Positions 1-6,343 of a stretch of 6,592 bases of DNA are shown one piece after another (positions within the stretch are counted from its first letter, which is position 1; each line of letters opens with the position of its first letter). This DNA is from Pseudomonas sp. GTDB lineage: Bacteria > Pseudomonadota > Gammaproteobacteria > Pseudomonadales > Pseudomonadaceae. Location: NCBI GenBank assembly GCA_003488145.1, contig DNMQ01000318.1, forward strand, positions 1 through 6,592. Reading direction: 5' to 3'. The translations under genes were made by a program, and so were the position numbers. The notes beneath the pieces were generated by a model. The model searched no databases, had not been told where the DNA came from, and saw only the letters and a program-made list of their open reading frames with translations.

Positions 1-998
1 CCCTGGCGCAGGCCATAGCCATGGGGGCCGAATATCGCCAGCGGCAAGGTTCCTTTGGCAATGGTCAGAATGCCGTTGCCGCCGCCATGCAGAAGCACGA
101 ATGCGGTGGTCGCAGGTGCACCCACCAGCATCACGCCAGCCGCGCCGATGGGATGGGCGATAGCGGCGAGACGGGCCGAGATCAGTGGATGGAAGCGCTG
201 CAGCAGGACGAACTCCAGGCAGCGCGCCCCGACCTGGGCCGGCCCGACCAGCGCCGCGATTCCGATGGCCGCGGCCGCTGACAGCCCGGACTCCTGCAAC
301 AGACGCGGCAGGTGCGCCGCCATCGGCGTGCTGGTGAACCAAGTGGCGGCGAAGACGAAGGCCAGCAACGCCATGGTCAATCCTGCACCTGAACGTCCGT
401 CTGTCTGCGCTTGCTCTGCCGCGGTCGGAGCCGGCTGCACGCCAACCGGGATCAGCAACCGGTTCAACGGCAGCCCGAGCAGCAGATGCGCTCCGGCCCA
501 TGTGAGGCATGTGGCGCGCCAGCCGAATTCGGCGTTCAGCCAGCCGCTGATCGGCCAGCACACCGTACTGGCGAAGCCGGCGAGCAAGGTGATACCGGTG
601 ATCGCGCCGCGTGCATCGCGACCGTAGATGCCGGCAAGCGTGGAGAAGGCCGACTCGTAAAGGCCGAGCGCCATGCCGATGCCGATCACCAACCAGCCGG
701 CCCAGAGCATCAGCGGTCCGTTGGCCAGGCCGAGCATGGCCAGGCCAACGGCAAAAACGATGCTGGAAAGCGCCAGCACATCGCGCCCGCCATGATGGTC
801 GATGCGCTTGCCCGACAGCGGTCCGAGGACGGCCGTGACGATCAGTGCCAGGGAAAATGCAGCGAATACATTGCCTGTGGAAATGCCCAGCTCGCTCGCC
901 ATCGGTTCGGCGAGAATGGCCGGCAGGTAGTAGGTCGAGCCCCAGGCCAGGGTCTGTGCACTGCCGAGTGCAAGAACGATGCGCAGACGTGACGGCAT
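1..998 (-). CDS. Major facilitator superfamily transporter, C-terminus cut off by the window edge
   Basis: Reading the minus strand from ATG 998-996 gives 332 open codons that run off the left edge. The product is very hydrophobic, with segments near residues 6-28, 43-62, 76-94, 97-116, 132-152, 162-182, 207-225 and 240-260, as in a 12-helix MFS inner-membrane carrier. Residues 59-72 (GPLSGKRIDHHGGR) match the MFS loop 2-3 signature G-x3-D-x2-G-x-R. A polar stretch at about 186-206 fits the central cytoplasmic loop. Family members are usually about 390-400 residues, so roughly 60 are missing. The substrate cannot be read from sequence. The ATG has no good Shine-Dalgarno of its own. It lies 2 bases after the stop of a small ORF that has one, so its translation may be coupled. 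It follows the TonB receptor in the same direction after about 240 bases, so co-transcription is possible but unproven. Confidence 0.9.
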   Translation of the reverse strand, partial: MPSRLRIVLALGSAQTLAWGSTYYLPAILAEPMASELGISTGNVFAAFSLALIVTAVLGPLSGKRIDHHGGRDVLALSSIVFAVGLAMLGLANGPLMLWAGWLVIGIGMALGLYESAFSTLAGIYGRDARGAITGITLLAGFASTVCWPISGWLNAEFGWRATCLTWAGAHLLLGLPLNRLLIPVGVQPAPTAAEQAQTDGRSGAGLTMALLAFVFAATWFTSTPMAAHLPRLLQESGLSAAAAIGIAALVGPAQVGARCLEFVLLQRFHPLISARLAAIAHPIGAAGVMLVGAPATTAFVLLHGGGNGILTIAKGTLPLAIFGPHGYGLRQ

Positions 999-1000
999 GC

Positions 1001-1060
1001 TCAGCGGCACCCGCCAGCGGCACGTTGCGAGACGAGGGGGTAATGATGGACGCGGTTCAT
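1001..1060 (-). CDS. Possible 19-codon leader ORF upstream of the MFS gene
   Basis: A minus-strand ATG at 1060-1058 is preceded by AGGAG (1070-1066) with a 5-base spacer, the best ribosome site in this part of the window. The frame encodes MNRVHHYPLVSQRAAGGCR and stops at TGA 1003-1001. After 2 bases the MFS start follows in another frame. That layout suits a translated leader coupling ribosomes to the MFS start, which has little Shine-Dalgarno sequence. The peptide has no run of one amino acid that would suggest classical attenuation, and its function is unknown. Alternatively, the ribosome site may originally have served a longer MFS start, with an indel (real or an assembly error) separating the two frames. 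Confidence 0.35.
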   Translation of the reverse strand: MNRVHHYPLVSQRAAGGCR

Positions 1061-1185
1061 CCGTGCTCCTGTGCTGCCGTCAACCAATCGGCCAAGCTCG
1101 CCAGGATACGCAATCGCCCGTGACGATTTCACGTCAGAACCTTGAACCGCGAGCACACCGAACACCGCAGCCAGGCCGGACGCGA

Positions 1186-1211
1186 CATGCCGGGCGCAAA
1201 GGCCCGGCATG
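1186..1211 (-). terminator. GC-rich hairpin after the TonB receptor gene, without a U-tract
   Basis: CATGCCGGGC (1186-1195) and GCCCGGCATG (1202-1211) form a perfect 10-bp inverted repeat around a 6-base loop. The first arm met by transcription from the receptor starts 25 bases after its stop codon. No T-run follows on the minus strand, so it is not a standard intrinsic terminator. It could stabilise an mRNA 3' end, slow polymerase, or be a REP-like element, which is common in pseudomonad intergenic DNA. The rest of the 1061-1235 gap shows only a short inverted repeat, CGTGA/TCACG, near 1119-1133 and no convincing promoter. Confidence 0.4.
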
Positions 1212-1235
1212 CTCGGTGCTACTGCGACTGATCGG

Positions 1236-3536
1236 TTATAGCGCATCCCAGCGATAACGCACGCCCACCCAGCCCGCCCGGGGCGCGCCTGGGGCGATGA
1301 ACTGCTCGTGGCGCCATTCATCCGGGTCCGACTCGAAAGCGTTGCCAGCACCGACGAAGGAATTCTCGGCCAATGCACCGCCGGTGGCGTACCGCTTGTC
1401 GAAGAGGTTGTCGACCCGGCCGAACAGCGTCCAGTCACGGGCGAAGCGGTAATCGGCAGTGAGGTTGACCACCGCGTAACCTGGCAGCTTGCCGCTGCCC
1501 TCTACCTCGTCGTTGGGCTGATGACGGTTGTTCTCGTTGCCGCGCACGTACTGCGACGAGTACGCCAGGACGCTGGTGCCGACTCGCAGGCGGTCATTGA
1601 GATTCCAGTTCAGCCCCAGCTTGAGGTTGTGCTTCGGCAGGCCTGGCAGATAGTCACCGCTGGACACGCGAATCTCGTCGTCCGGGCAGCCGCCCTCGCC
1701 TTCGGTGCTGTTGTTCTCGGCGAGAATGCAGGCCCCGGAGCGGAAGGTGGCGTGCAGGAAGGTGTAGTCCACCCGCCAGTCGAATGGCCCCTGCTCGCCA
1801 GCCAGACCCAGTTCGATGCCCTGACGACGGGTGCGGCCAAAGTTGGTGAAGTAGCCCATGCTACCGCCGGTGCCGACGAACAGCAGGTCATCATGGTTCA
1901 TGCTGCGAAAGGCCCCGAGGTTCCAGCGGGTGCCGCCAGCCAGTTCGCCGCGTACACCGACCTCCAGCGTGCGGGTGACAACCTGCTCGAGGAAGGGGTC
2001 GGCCGCCATGGCGTTTGGCAGGCTGCATGGGTTTGCAGGGTCCGCGCAGCCCAGCTCGATAGGTGTCGGGGCACGGTTACCCTGGGAAAAGCCGCCATAG
2101 ACAGTGACCGCCGGTTGTAGCTGCCAGGCAAAACCCAGCGCGGGATTGAGCTTGCGATAGGTGAAGTCGCCGTTCAGCGCATCGCCCATGCGATCGGTAT
2201 TGACCACGCGCGTACGGTTGTAGCGCAGCGAGCCGGTCAGCTGCAGCGCGTCGGTCAGCGCCCACGTGTCGGTGGCATAGAGGCTGGAAGTACGGGTGCG
2301 CCCCAGCAGGCTGTTGGCCTGCTCCTCCTCTTCGCTGGCAGCGATGCCGCGCTCGTCGGTCAGCTCGCCGCCCTGCTCGCTCTGGTGGAAGCTGGCGCGG
2401 GTGTTGTCGTGGGACAGTCCGAAGGCGAATTGATGCGCACCTACATGCCGCGCCCACTGCAGCGCCAGACCGTAGGCACGTTGCGCGGTGCGGGTACGGT
2501 TCAGCACGCCGCTTTCCGGCCCTTCGCCGATAAAGCTTCCGTCTTCCCACGCCTCGTATTCGTCCTCGTACTCATCGTTGCCGTCGCCATTGAGCGTCGC
2601 GGTACGTGTGCGGCGCAGATAGACCGTGCCGGACAGCCGATCGTTGTCGTTGAGCCAGTGGCTGGCGGACAGGGCCATCAGGCGGCTGCGGTTCTCGGTC
2701 TGATCGGGATAGGTGAAGATCGACTCGCGCCGCTGGTCGTACATGCTCTCCGGGATCAGGCCGTTGCCGATCAGATCGTTGTCGGCATGCGCCAGCGTGA
2801 GAGCCAGATCGGTGGTGTCGGTAGTCCAGGCGAACTTGCCGAACAGCTGGCGCACCTCGGACGGCGAATGGTCACGCCAGCCGTCCTCATCCATGCCTTC
2901 GGCGGCCAGGTACCAGGAGAACTCCTCATGGCTACCACCCTGTTCGATTGCACCGCCCTGGCGTCCGAACGAGCCGCCGTAGATTTCCGCCGAGCCACCT
3001 GGATGGGTATCGCCACGTTTGGTTTGCAGCGCCAGCGCACCGCCCAGGGTGTTCAGGCCGTACAGCGGGTTCGAGCCCGGCACCAGGGCCATGTTGGCAA
3101 TGGCAGTGTTCGGGATCAGGTCCCAGTGCACCACATCGCCGAATGCTTCGTTGACCCGCACGCCGTCGAGAAAAACCGAAAGACCCTGCGGCGTACCGAG
3201 CAGCGGCGAGGCGGTGAAGCCACGATAGTTGAGGTCCGCCTGGTACGGATTGCCCTGGATCTCGTTGATGTTGACGCTGGGCAATCCGCGCTGCAGTTTC
3301 TCGGCCAGCGACTGGCCGCCGAGCCGCCGCAGGTCTTTGTCATCCAGCGACTGGATGTTGGACGGTACCTGATCCTTTGGCAGCTCGATGCCCGGCAGCG
3401 GCGTGGTACCGATCACCTCCTGACTGCCGAGATCGAGCGTCTGCTCGGCATGAACGGACGCCGGCAACAGCGCGGCGATGGCGAGGGACAGCAGCGTACG
3501 TCGGGGCGTCGCGCTGCAACAGAGCTGGTACGGCAT
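1236..3536 (-). CDS. TonB-dependent outer-membrane receptor
   Basis: This complete 766-residue receptor has the normal length for the family, which imports scarce ligands such as metal chelates or cofactors across the outer membrane using TonB-ExbBD energy. Residues 1-30 look like a signal peptide ending VHA. A TonB-box-like stretch (EVIGTTP) follows at 40-46. The plug domain spans about 55-175, including LNYRGF (102-107), FLDGVRVNEAFGD (122-134) and NPLYGLNTLGGAL (156-168). The rest is a beta-barrel ending in GVRYRWDAL, with the conserved VDNLFDKRYA at 708-717. Two close cysteine pairs (497/504 and 603/617) probably form disulfides in surface loops, and residues 318-332 are strongly acidic. 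There is no N-terminal signalling extension of the FecA/FpvA kind, so it should not act through an anti-sigma factor. The start is backed by AAGGA (3547-3543) 6 bases upstream. The ligand is unknown; a metal or metal complex is inferred from the neighbours only. Confidence 0.95.
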   Translation of the reverse strand: MPYQLCCSATPRRTLLSLAIAALLPASVHAEQTLDLGSQEVIGTTPLPGIELPKDQVPSNIQSLDDKDLRRLGGQSLAEKLQRGLPSVNINEIQGNPYQADLNYRGFTASPLLGTPQGLSVFLDGVRVNEAFGDVVHWDLIPNTAIANMALVPGSNPLYGLNTLGGALALQTKRGDTHPGGSAEIYGGSFGRQGGAIEQGGSHEEFSWYLAAEGMDEDGWRDHSPSEVRQLFGKFAWTTDTTDLALTLAHADNDLIGNGLIPESMYDQRRESIFTYPDQTENRSRLMALSASHWLNDNDRLSGTVYLRRTRTATLNGDGNDEYEDEYEAWEDGSFIGEGPESGVLNRTRTAQRAYGLALQWARHVGAHQFAFGLSHDNTRASFHQSEQGGELTDERGIAASEEEEQANSLLGRTRTSSLYATDTWALTDALQLTGSLRYNRTRVVNTDRMGDALNGDFTYRKLNPALGFAWQLQPAVTVYGGFSQGNRAPTPIELGCADPANPCSLPNAMAADPFLEQVVTRTLEVGVRGELAGGTRWNLGAFRSMNHDDLLFVGTGGSMGYFTNFGRTRRQGIELGLAGEQGPFDWRVDYTFLHATFRSGACILAENNSTEGEGGCPDDEIRVSSGDYLPGLPKHNLKLGLNWNLNDRLRVGTSVLAYSSQYVRGNENNRHQPNDEVEGSGKLPGYAVVNLTADYRFARDWTLFGRVDNLFDKRYATGGALAENSFVGAGNAFESDPDEWRHEQFIAPGAPRAGWVGVRYRWDAL

Positions 3537-3555
3537 GGGTGGTCCTTGTTCTTGT

Positions 3556-3574
3556 TGGCCAATCGGACTGGCCA
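3556..3574 (-). other. Small hairpin in the receptor mRNA leader
   Basis: Two copies of the palindrome TGGCCA (3556-3561 and 3569-3574) are separated by 7 bases, and in RNA they can pair as a 6-bp stem. The stem ends 8 bases before the AAGGA ribosome site of the receptor gene. It could affect translation, but a stem this short may also be chance in GC-rich DNA. Confidence 0.25.
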
Positions 3575-3633
3575 GGCCACCCGCATTAGCAACGCGGCAA
3601 GAACCGCGGACAACCGCATGCTGGCAACCTGCC

Positions 3634-3669
3634 AGACGCGATTATCAAGAGCCGCGGCGCGATGCCGAC
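3634..3669 (-). promoter_or_regulatory. Probable promoter of the TonB receptor gene
   Basis: On the minus strand GATAAT (3646-3641) matches five of six bases of the sigma-70 -10 consensus. The -35 position at 17-bp spacing reads GTCGGC (3669-3664), which is poor. Transcription would start near 3634, giving a leader of about 100 bases. A good -10 with a poor -35 is typical of a promoter that needs an activator, and tandem dyads lie directly upstream. No convincing Fur box is visible. Confidence 0.4.
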
Positions 3670-3670
3670 A

Positions 3671-3705
3671 GGGAAGAATTCCCGGCTCCAGCGGGAAAAA
3701 TTCCC
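3671..3705. promoter_or_regulatory. Tandem dyad operators GGGAA-N3-TTCCC, 22 bp apart
   Basis: GGGAAGAATTCCC (3671-3683) and GGGAAAAATTCCC (3693-3705) are two copies of one 13-bp palindrome, and both are followed by GG. Their centres, 3677 and 3699, are 22 bp apart, about two helical turns, so two dimers would sit on the same DNA face. Measured from the predicted start near 3634, they lie at about -43 and -65, where an activator touching RNA polymerase is expected. The cognate regulator is unknown. The NarL-type regulator encoded upstream is one candidate, since that family binds short dyads. A repressor or an unlinked regulator is also possible. Confidence 0.55.
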
Positions 3706-3772
3706 GGCCGCATGGAGATTGGTCTTACGACCAGCGCACTAGCTGGGGCCCACGACTTTCGCAAGGCACAAG

Positions 3773-3810
3773 CGCCCCGCCCACCGTGTACAGGCGGGCA
3801 GGCGTTTTTT
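3773..3810 (+). terminator. Intrinsic-terminator-like hairpin facing the plus direction
   Basis: CGCCCCGCC (3773-3781) can pair with GGCGGG (3793-3798) plus GCG (3802-3804), leaving a 3-base bulge and an 11-base loop. Six T residues follow at 3805-3810. The T-run makes this a plausible intrinsic terminator for plus-strand transcription, although no plus-strand gene is supported upstream. In the minus direction the same stem is followed by GCGCTTGTGCC, with no T-run, so it would stop the regulator operon poorly. It may end an antisense or small RNA. Confidence 0.4.
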
Positions 3811-3866
3811 GGGAGTAGATTGAAGAGGTGCTGCGGACCCAGCAGACAGGCATGCCCCGCATCGCC

Positions 3867-3894
3867 GCAGGGAGCAGGGAGCAGGGAGCAGGAA
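3867..3894. repeat. Four tandem copies of a 7-bp unit (GCAGGGA)
   Basis: GCAGGGA occurs at 3867-3873, 3874-3880 and 3881-3887, followed by GCAGGAA at 3888-3894. The array lies 22 bases beyond the stop of the response regulator gene, outside any gene. A 7-bp unit is prone to slippage, so copy number may differ between strains. No function is evident. The 380-base gap 3537-3916 that contains it has no supported gene. Confidence 0.9.
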
Positions 3895-3916
3895 GATCCG
3901 AAACGGTTAAGGCCGA

Positions 3917-4576
3917 TCAGGCCTCGCACACCATGCGGTCGCCGACGCGAAGTAAGCCCTGATCGATGGCCAGGTGCACGAGCTCGGCCTGGGAGCTGAC
4001 CTCCAGCTTGCTTTTCAGCAGGGCCATATGGTTCGAGACGGTCTTGCTGCTGATGCACAGCCGCTCGGCGATCTCCCGATTACCGATGCCGCGCGCAAGC
4101 ATGATGAAGATTTCCATTTCACGCGGTGTCATATCGGCCAGTCGCCCCTTCATCGGCGACTGCGAAGGGCGCTGGCAGGCCAGCTCGGTCGCCAGCGGCT
4201 GCTCGATGAAGGTCTGCCCGGCAAGCACCTTGCGCACCGCCTCTACCAGCACGTCCGGCGCGCAGCGCTTGGTCAGATAGCCGGAGGCGCCAGCATCCAG
4301 TGCCTGCCGGACGAGTGCCAGCTCGTCGTGCATGCTGAAGATCAGCACCGGCATTAGCGGCAACCGCTGACGCAGGCGCCGGCAAGTTTCCAGCCCACTG
4401 ATGCCCGGCAGACCGAGGTCGAGCACGACCAGGCTGGGAATCGATTCCTGCACCTGCTCCAGCGCCTGCTCACCGCTGGCGGCTTCACTGACTGTCACCT
4501 CGGGAAGCAGAGCCTTGAGCAGGCTCGCGTAGCCCTGACGCACTACCGCGTGGTCATCCACCAGCAGAATCTTCAT
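3917..4576 (-). CDS. NarL/FixJ-family response regulator
   Basis: This 219-residue protein has the usual two-domain layout and length. The receiver domain (about 1-120) begins MKILLVDDHAVVRQG. The acidic pocket is D7/D8, the phosphorylated aspartate should be D53 in VLDLGLPG, and the switch residues are S81 and K103 (YLTKRC). A LuxR/GerE helix-turn-helix follows at about 147-210, with MTPREMEIFIMLARG and the recognition region ISSKTVSNHM (175-184). It should be phosphorylated by the kinase encoded just upstream and bind short dyads as a dimer. The start codon overlaps the kinase stop as ATGA, indicating coupled translation. A longer reading frame upstream is only the shadow of the kinase gene, and MKILLVDD is the canonical N-terminus. 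Candidate targets are the TACC-N2-GGTA dyads ahead of this operon and, less surely, the GGGAA-N3-TTCCC pair ahead of the receptor gene. Confidence 0.95.
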   Translation of the reverse strand: MKILLVDDHAVVRQGYASLLKALLPEVTVSEAASGEQALEQVQESIPSLVVLDLGLPGISGLETCRRLRQRLPLMPVLIFSMHDELALVRQALDAGASGYLTKRCAPDVLVEAVRKVLAGQTFIEQPLATELACQRPSQSPMKGRLADMTPREMEIFIMLARGIGNREIAERLCISSKTVSNHMALLKSKLEVSSQAELVHLAIDQGLLRVGDRMVCEA

Positions 4577-5838
4577 GACGTGGCTCCTTGCAAAGGCAAC
4601 TTGAGATAGAGCGCCCAACCCTTGCCGGCGCGGTGGCGCACACGCAGCCGGGCACCCAGACAGCGCGCGTGCTCGACCATCGAGCGCAGGCCGACGCCCG
4701 GCCGTTCTGGCGGCAACCCATGGCCATCGTCTCGCAGCAACAGGCGCAGCCCGTTGTGATTCCCGCACAGATGCAGGCACACGCGAGTCGCGCGCGCATG
4801 CCGCGCCACATTGGTCAGCGCCTCCTGCACCATGCGATAGAGATGCACCTTGGCGTCCATCGACAGTGCTGGAATAGCTCCACGCAGCTGGACATCGCAT
4901 TGGATACCTTGAGTGTTCTGCCACTGCTCAGCGAGTTGCCCGATGGCGTCTTCCAGGTTCAGGTGATCGAGCATCACCGGATACAGGTCTCGCACCAGCG
5001 TGCGAAAGCCGTTCTGCAGATCGAGGCTGTGCTGCTCAAGGTGCACCGCGGTCTCGCGAACGGCGTCGGGCTGCTCAGCCTGGACGCGCAGCAGACAGGC
5101 CCGGGCACGGATACCGGCCAGGTACTGGCCGAGGTCGTCATGTAGCGCTTGCGCCAGACGGGTGCGTTCACGTTCCTGCAGCGCCAGCAGCGCCTGGGTC
5201 AGTTGCTCATTGTCGGCCCGCGCATCTTCGAGTGCAGCGGCCATGTGATTGAAGCGTTCGGCGAGCCTGCGCGACTCGGCGAAGCGATGCGATGGCAGGC
5301 GGGTGTCGAGTCGGCCGTCGGCGATGCTCACCAGTGCACCAAGCAACTCGCTGAGCACTCGCATGCCCGGACGCACGGCCCAGCGGATCGCCAGCAGGCA
5401 GAGCAGCAGCGCCAGGCCGAACAGCACCAGCAACTGCAACAACGAATCGCTGACCTCTTCGACTTCGTCATGCGGATCGACGCTGATGTGCAGCCGCTGG
5501 CCGTTGGAAAGCTTAAGGACGCTGGGTGACGACAGTTCGGCGGGGTACAGCCAGGAGCTGAGCAAGTCGTCGAGCGCTGGATCGACCCCGACAGGCATCG
5601 ATTCAGTGGCGTCCAGCCAGCGCACACGAATGTGGCGCAGGCTATCGGTCAGGCCCGGGCGCAGCGAGTCGGGATCGCGCTCGGCCATCTCGCCGAGATA
5701 GCCAACCACCGCCGCCGCGGCATCGAGCTCACGCTTTACATCGTGGGCGGCCTGGCGCAGCAACACCGCCAGACAGACCATGGTGATCAGGGTGAAGAGC
5801 AACGTGACCAGCAGATTGATTCGCCAGAGTGCGGACAT
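4573..5838 (-). CDS. Membrane sensor histidine kinase, HisKA_3 type, MoxY/LapD-like periplasmic domain
   Basis: The 421-residue kinase has a transmembrane helix at about 7-28, a periplasmic domain at about 30-131, a second helix at about 133-153, a HAMP-like linker at about 155-208 and a short coiled coil. The dimerisation segment holds ERERTRLAQALHDDLGQ, with phosphoacceptor H233. The ATPase domain has its N-box at 338-348 (QEALTNVARHA, N343) and glycine boxes DDGHGLPP (370-377) and GVGLRSM (381-387). The periplasmic pattern, including RLHISVDPHDEVEEV before helix 2, resembles the LapD/MoxY N-terminal family known from kinases of alcohol-oxidation regulation; this is recognition by eye, not a search. 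The start has GGGGAG 8 bases upstream. The gene follows the cupredoxin gene by 41 bases with no terminator, so the exported protein is a plausible sensor partner or output. The signal itself is unknown. Confidence 0.93.
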   Translation of the reverse strand: MSALWRINLLVTLLFTLITMVCLAVLLRQAAHDVKRELDAAAAVVGYLGEMAERDPDSLRPGLTDSLRHIRVRWLDATESMPVGVDPALDDLLSSWLYPAELSSPSVLKLSNGQRLHISVDPHDEVEEVSDSLLQLLVLFGLALLLCLLAIRWAVRPGMRVLSELLGALVSIADGRLDTRLPSHRFAESRRLAERFNHMAAALEDARADNEQLTQALLALQERERTRLAQALHDDLGQYLAGIRARACLLRVQAEQPDAVRETAVHLEQHSLDLQNGFRTLVRDLYPVMLDHLNLEDAIGQLAEQWQNTQGIQCDVQLRGAIPALSMDAKVHLYRMVQEALTNVARHARATRVCLHLCGNHNGLRLLLRDDGHGLPPERPGVGLRSMVEHARCLGARLRVRHRAGKGWALYLKLPLQGATS

Positions 5839-5879
5839 ATCGGCAACTCCCCGTGATCAGCGCCGAGCGCCAGTCCGCT

Positions 5880-6317
5880 TCACTTGACCACGAACCGGCC
5901 TTCCATGCCCTTGTTCTGCAGCCCCTTGCAGTAGAACGGGTAGCTGCCCGGCTTGACGGGCAGGAAGAAGATTTCTGCCTCGCCGGCATCCTCGAACTCC
6001 AGCTCGACCAGCGTGATCGCCTTGATCTCCACACCACCGGCCTCGACCTTGCGCAGATAGATCGACTGGGCGAACTCGGGCGCCTGGAACGCGCACTCCT
6101 TCTGGCCATCGGAGCTGACCTTGAGCTGGTAGGCGACGCCGGTTTCCAGCTGATATTCCTTCTGCGACACCGCGTAATCGCTCTGCTCGGAACCGAACTT
6201 CAGATCCGGCAAAGCCTGCGTACGACGGGTCAGGTCGCCAGCGGCGTGGCTGTGATCGAATCCGACCAGGCTGCCAACGAACAGCAGGTTGAGCAACAGC
6301 GCTTTGTAAGTGGGCAT
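5880..6317 (-). CDS. Exported cupredoxin-fold protein lacking histidine ligands
   Basis: The 145-residue product has a short signal peptide: K5, a hydrophobic core at 6-20, and probable cleavage after SHA at residue 25. The C-terminal half matches the Cupredoxin_1 style: a beta-rich LVELEFED (103-110), IFFLPVKPGSYPFYC (116-130), then M138 and a final GRFVVK strand. Type 1 copper sites normally use two histidines, one cysteine and often methionine. Here C130 and M138 are in place, but the residues where histidines are expected are not histidine. The only histidines (22 and 24) are in the signal peptide. C75 (KECAFQ) lies near the usual first-histidine region. The mature protein may bind metal differently, bind none, or act as a sensory or structural partner. 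GAGG (6329-6326) lies 8 bases before the start. It is first in a predicted operon with the kinase and regulator. A copper or iron-handling role is possible but inferred. Confidence 0.85.
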   Translation of the reverse strand: MPTYKALLLNLLFVGSLVGFDHSHAAGDLTRRTQALPDLKFGSEQSDYAVSQKEYQLETGVAYQLKVSSDGQKECAFQAPEFAQSIYLRKVEAGGVEIKAITLVELEFEDAGEAEIFFLPVKPGSYPFYCKGLQNKGMEGRFVVK

Positions 6318-6343
6318 GGGAATGGCCTCGTTATTGTTTTCGG

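Noticed and set aside
55..992. Several plus-strand open frames (55-627, 411-992 and others)
   Set aside because: They are opposite the MFS gene, which has a consistent membrane-protein translation on the minus strand; none resembles a known protein.
1308..2120. Plus-strand open frame (270 codons) opposite the receptor C-terminal half
   Set aside because: It is antisense to barrel-coding sequence whose strands and conserved motifs are intact; a shadow frame from third-position GC bias.
3636..3652. Possible Fur box at the receptor promoter
   Set aside because: Only a single GATAAT hexamer is present, without the repeated hexamers of a Fur site; it is better read as the -10 element.
3720..3733. 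Inverted repeat TGGTC-TTAC-GACCA, reminiscent of a GntR-family operator
   Set aside because: The spacing differs from the classical TGGT-N3-ACCA form, it is about -92 from the predicted receptor start, and there is no GntR gene here, so I do not claim a site.
2385..3818. Long plus-strand open frame (477 codons) opposite the TonB receptor gene
   Set aside because: It lies antisense to a clearly recognisable receptor gene, its composition is that of a GC-rich shadow frame, and it shows no recognisable domain or ribosome site.
3917..4924. Extended 335-codon version of the response regulator starting at 4924
   Set aside because: The extra N-terminal part is an off-frame reading of the kinase gene. 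The MKILLVDD start at 4576, with its ATGA overlap, is canonical for the family.
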